Positions 13,624 through 13,946 of a stretch of 13,946 nt of DNA are shown here, piece after piece. The stretch spans positions 1 to 13,946 of the forward strand of contig JAFYRB010000081.1 of the NCBI GenBank assembly GCA_017559615.1. The letters run 5' to 3'. The stretch is from Alistipes sp. (GTDB taxonomy: Bacteria; Bacteroidota; Bacteroidia; Bacteroidales; Rikenellaceae). Position numbers and translations under genes: made by a program. The notes beneath the pieces are model-generated. The model made no database searches and was not told the origin of the DNA. It saw only the letters and a list, made by a program, of their open reading frames with translations. The stretch's first letter is position 1. Each line of letters starts with the position of its first letter.

Positions 13624-13946
13624 ATGAAAACATTAGGACGTGTAAACGGTATTATCTCGAACATCGTTATCGCCAAGGTTGACGGTCCGGTGGGACAGAA
13701 CGAGATATGCCACGTATATTGCGGTGATATACGTATGATGGCAGAGGTCATCAAGGTCGTAGGCGATGAGGCTTATGTACAGGTTTACGATAGCACACGT
13801 GGTCTTAAGATTGGTGATAAGGTAGAGTTCGAGGGCCATATGCTCGAGGCTACTCTTGCCCCAGGTCTTTTGTCACGTAACTACGACGGTTTGCAGAACG
13901 ACTTGGAGAAGATGGACGGCTTGTTCATCAACCGTGGTTCTATTAC
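13624..13946 (+). CDS. V/A-type ATPase catalytic subunit A, 3' part beyond window
   Basis: Subunit A is the nucleotide-hydrolysing (or ATP-making) subunit of the A3B3 head. The ATG at 13624 opens 107 codons and two further bases before the window edge, so only the N-terminal barrel and the start of the next domain are present. GRVNGIISNIVIAKVDGPVG (5-24) is the usual opening strand pattern, MAEVIKVVGDEAYVQVY follows, and LAPGLLSRNYDGLQNDLEKM (77-96) matches the family landmark GPGLL..IyDGiQrPL. The P-loop lies outside the window. The start is 14 nt after DUF2764. The ORF is cut by the edge, not broken. Confidence 0.95.
   Translation, partial: MKTLGRVNGIISNIVIAKVDGPVGQNEICHVYCGDIRMMAEVIKVVGDEAYVQVYDSTRGLKIGDKVEFEGHMLEATLAPGLLSRNYDGLQNDLEKMDGLFINRGSI

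Noticed and set aside
1..13946. Mobile elements, CRISPR arrays, tRNA or rRNA genes, defence systems
   Set aside because: I saw no transposase, integrase or phage motifs, no spaced direct repeats, and no tRNA- or rRNA-like sequence; gene content and base use appear even throughout.

Overview
This window looks like ordinary chromosomal DNA from a member of the Bacteroidota, most likely order Bacteroidales. The clues are: promoters of the Bacteroidota type (TTTG or TTG, then 19-20 bp, then TAnnTTTG); A-rich sequence instead of Shine-Dalgarno sites before start codons; families typical of the group (DUF4301; DUF2764 inside a V/A-type ATPase operon; a TonB-dependent receptor followed by a small lipoprotein). 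A genus such as Alistipes is possible but cannot be settled from this sequence. There are no rRNA or tRNA genes, CRISPR arrays, insertion sequences or phage genes.

Layout. Positions 1-6467 are read on the minus strand as three transcription units. DUF4301 (5034-6467) ends in a strong hairpin terminator. Then typA (BipA GTPase) and rpiB (ribose-5-phosphate isomerase B) form a pair, also closed by a hairpin terminator. Next a TonB-dependent receptor (281-2536) and a lipoprotein cut by the window edge (1-258) form an outer-membrane pair. From 6573 to 10797 a plus-strand cluster reads murB (peptidoglycan precursor), tilS (tRNA-Ile lysidine synthase), holA (DNA polymerase III delta) and a diverged class-IV aminotransferase-like protein, with gaps of 2, 6 and 20 nt. 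This cluster meets a minus-strand ROK-family protein (10833-11927) tail to tail across a shared 12-bp-stem terminator. From 12143 to the right edge lies the start of a V/A-type ATPase operon: subunit E, a DUF2764 protein, then subunit A (cut by the edge).

The most interesting signals are regulatory. Three genes (the receptor, murB and the ROK gene) have a TAnnTTTG box ending only 4-5 nt before the start codon, which predicts leaderless or nearly leaderless mRNAs; typA and the ATPase operon have normal leaders. A perfect 18-bp inverted repeat abuts the -33 element of the receptor promoter and is a good operator candidate. The murB and DUF4301 promoters appear to overlap back to back. At the protein level, DUF4301 shows motifs reminiscent of sugar-nucleotide pyrophosphorylases, and the class-IV aminotransferase-like protein appears to lack the PLP-binding lysine. 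I found no convincing new multi-gene system; most of the window is core housekeeping.
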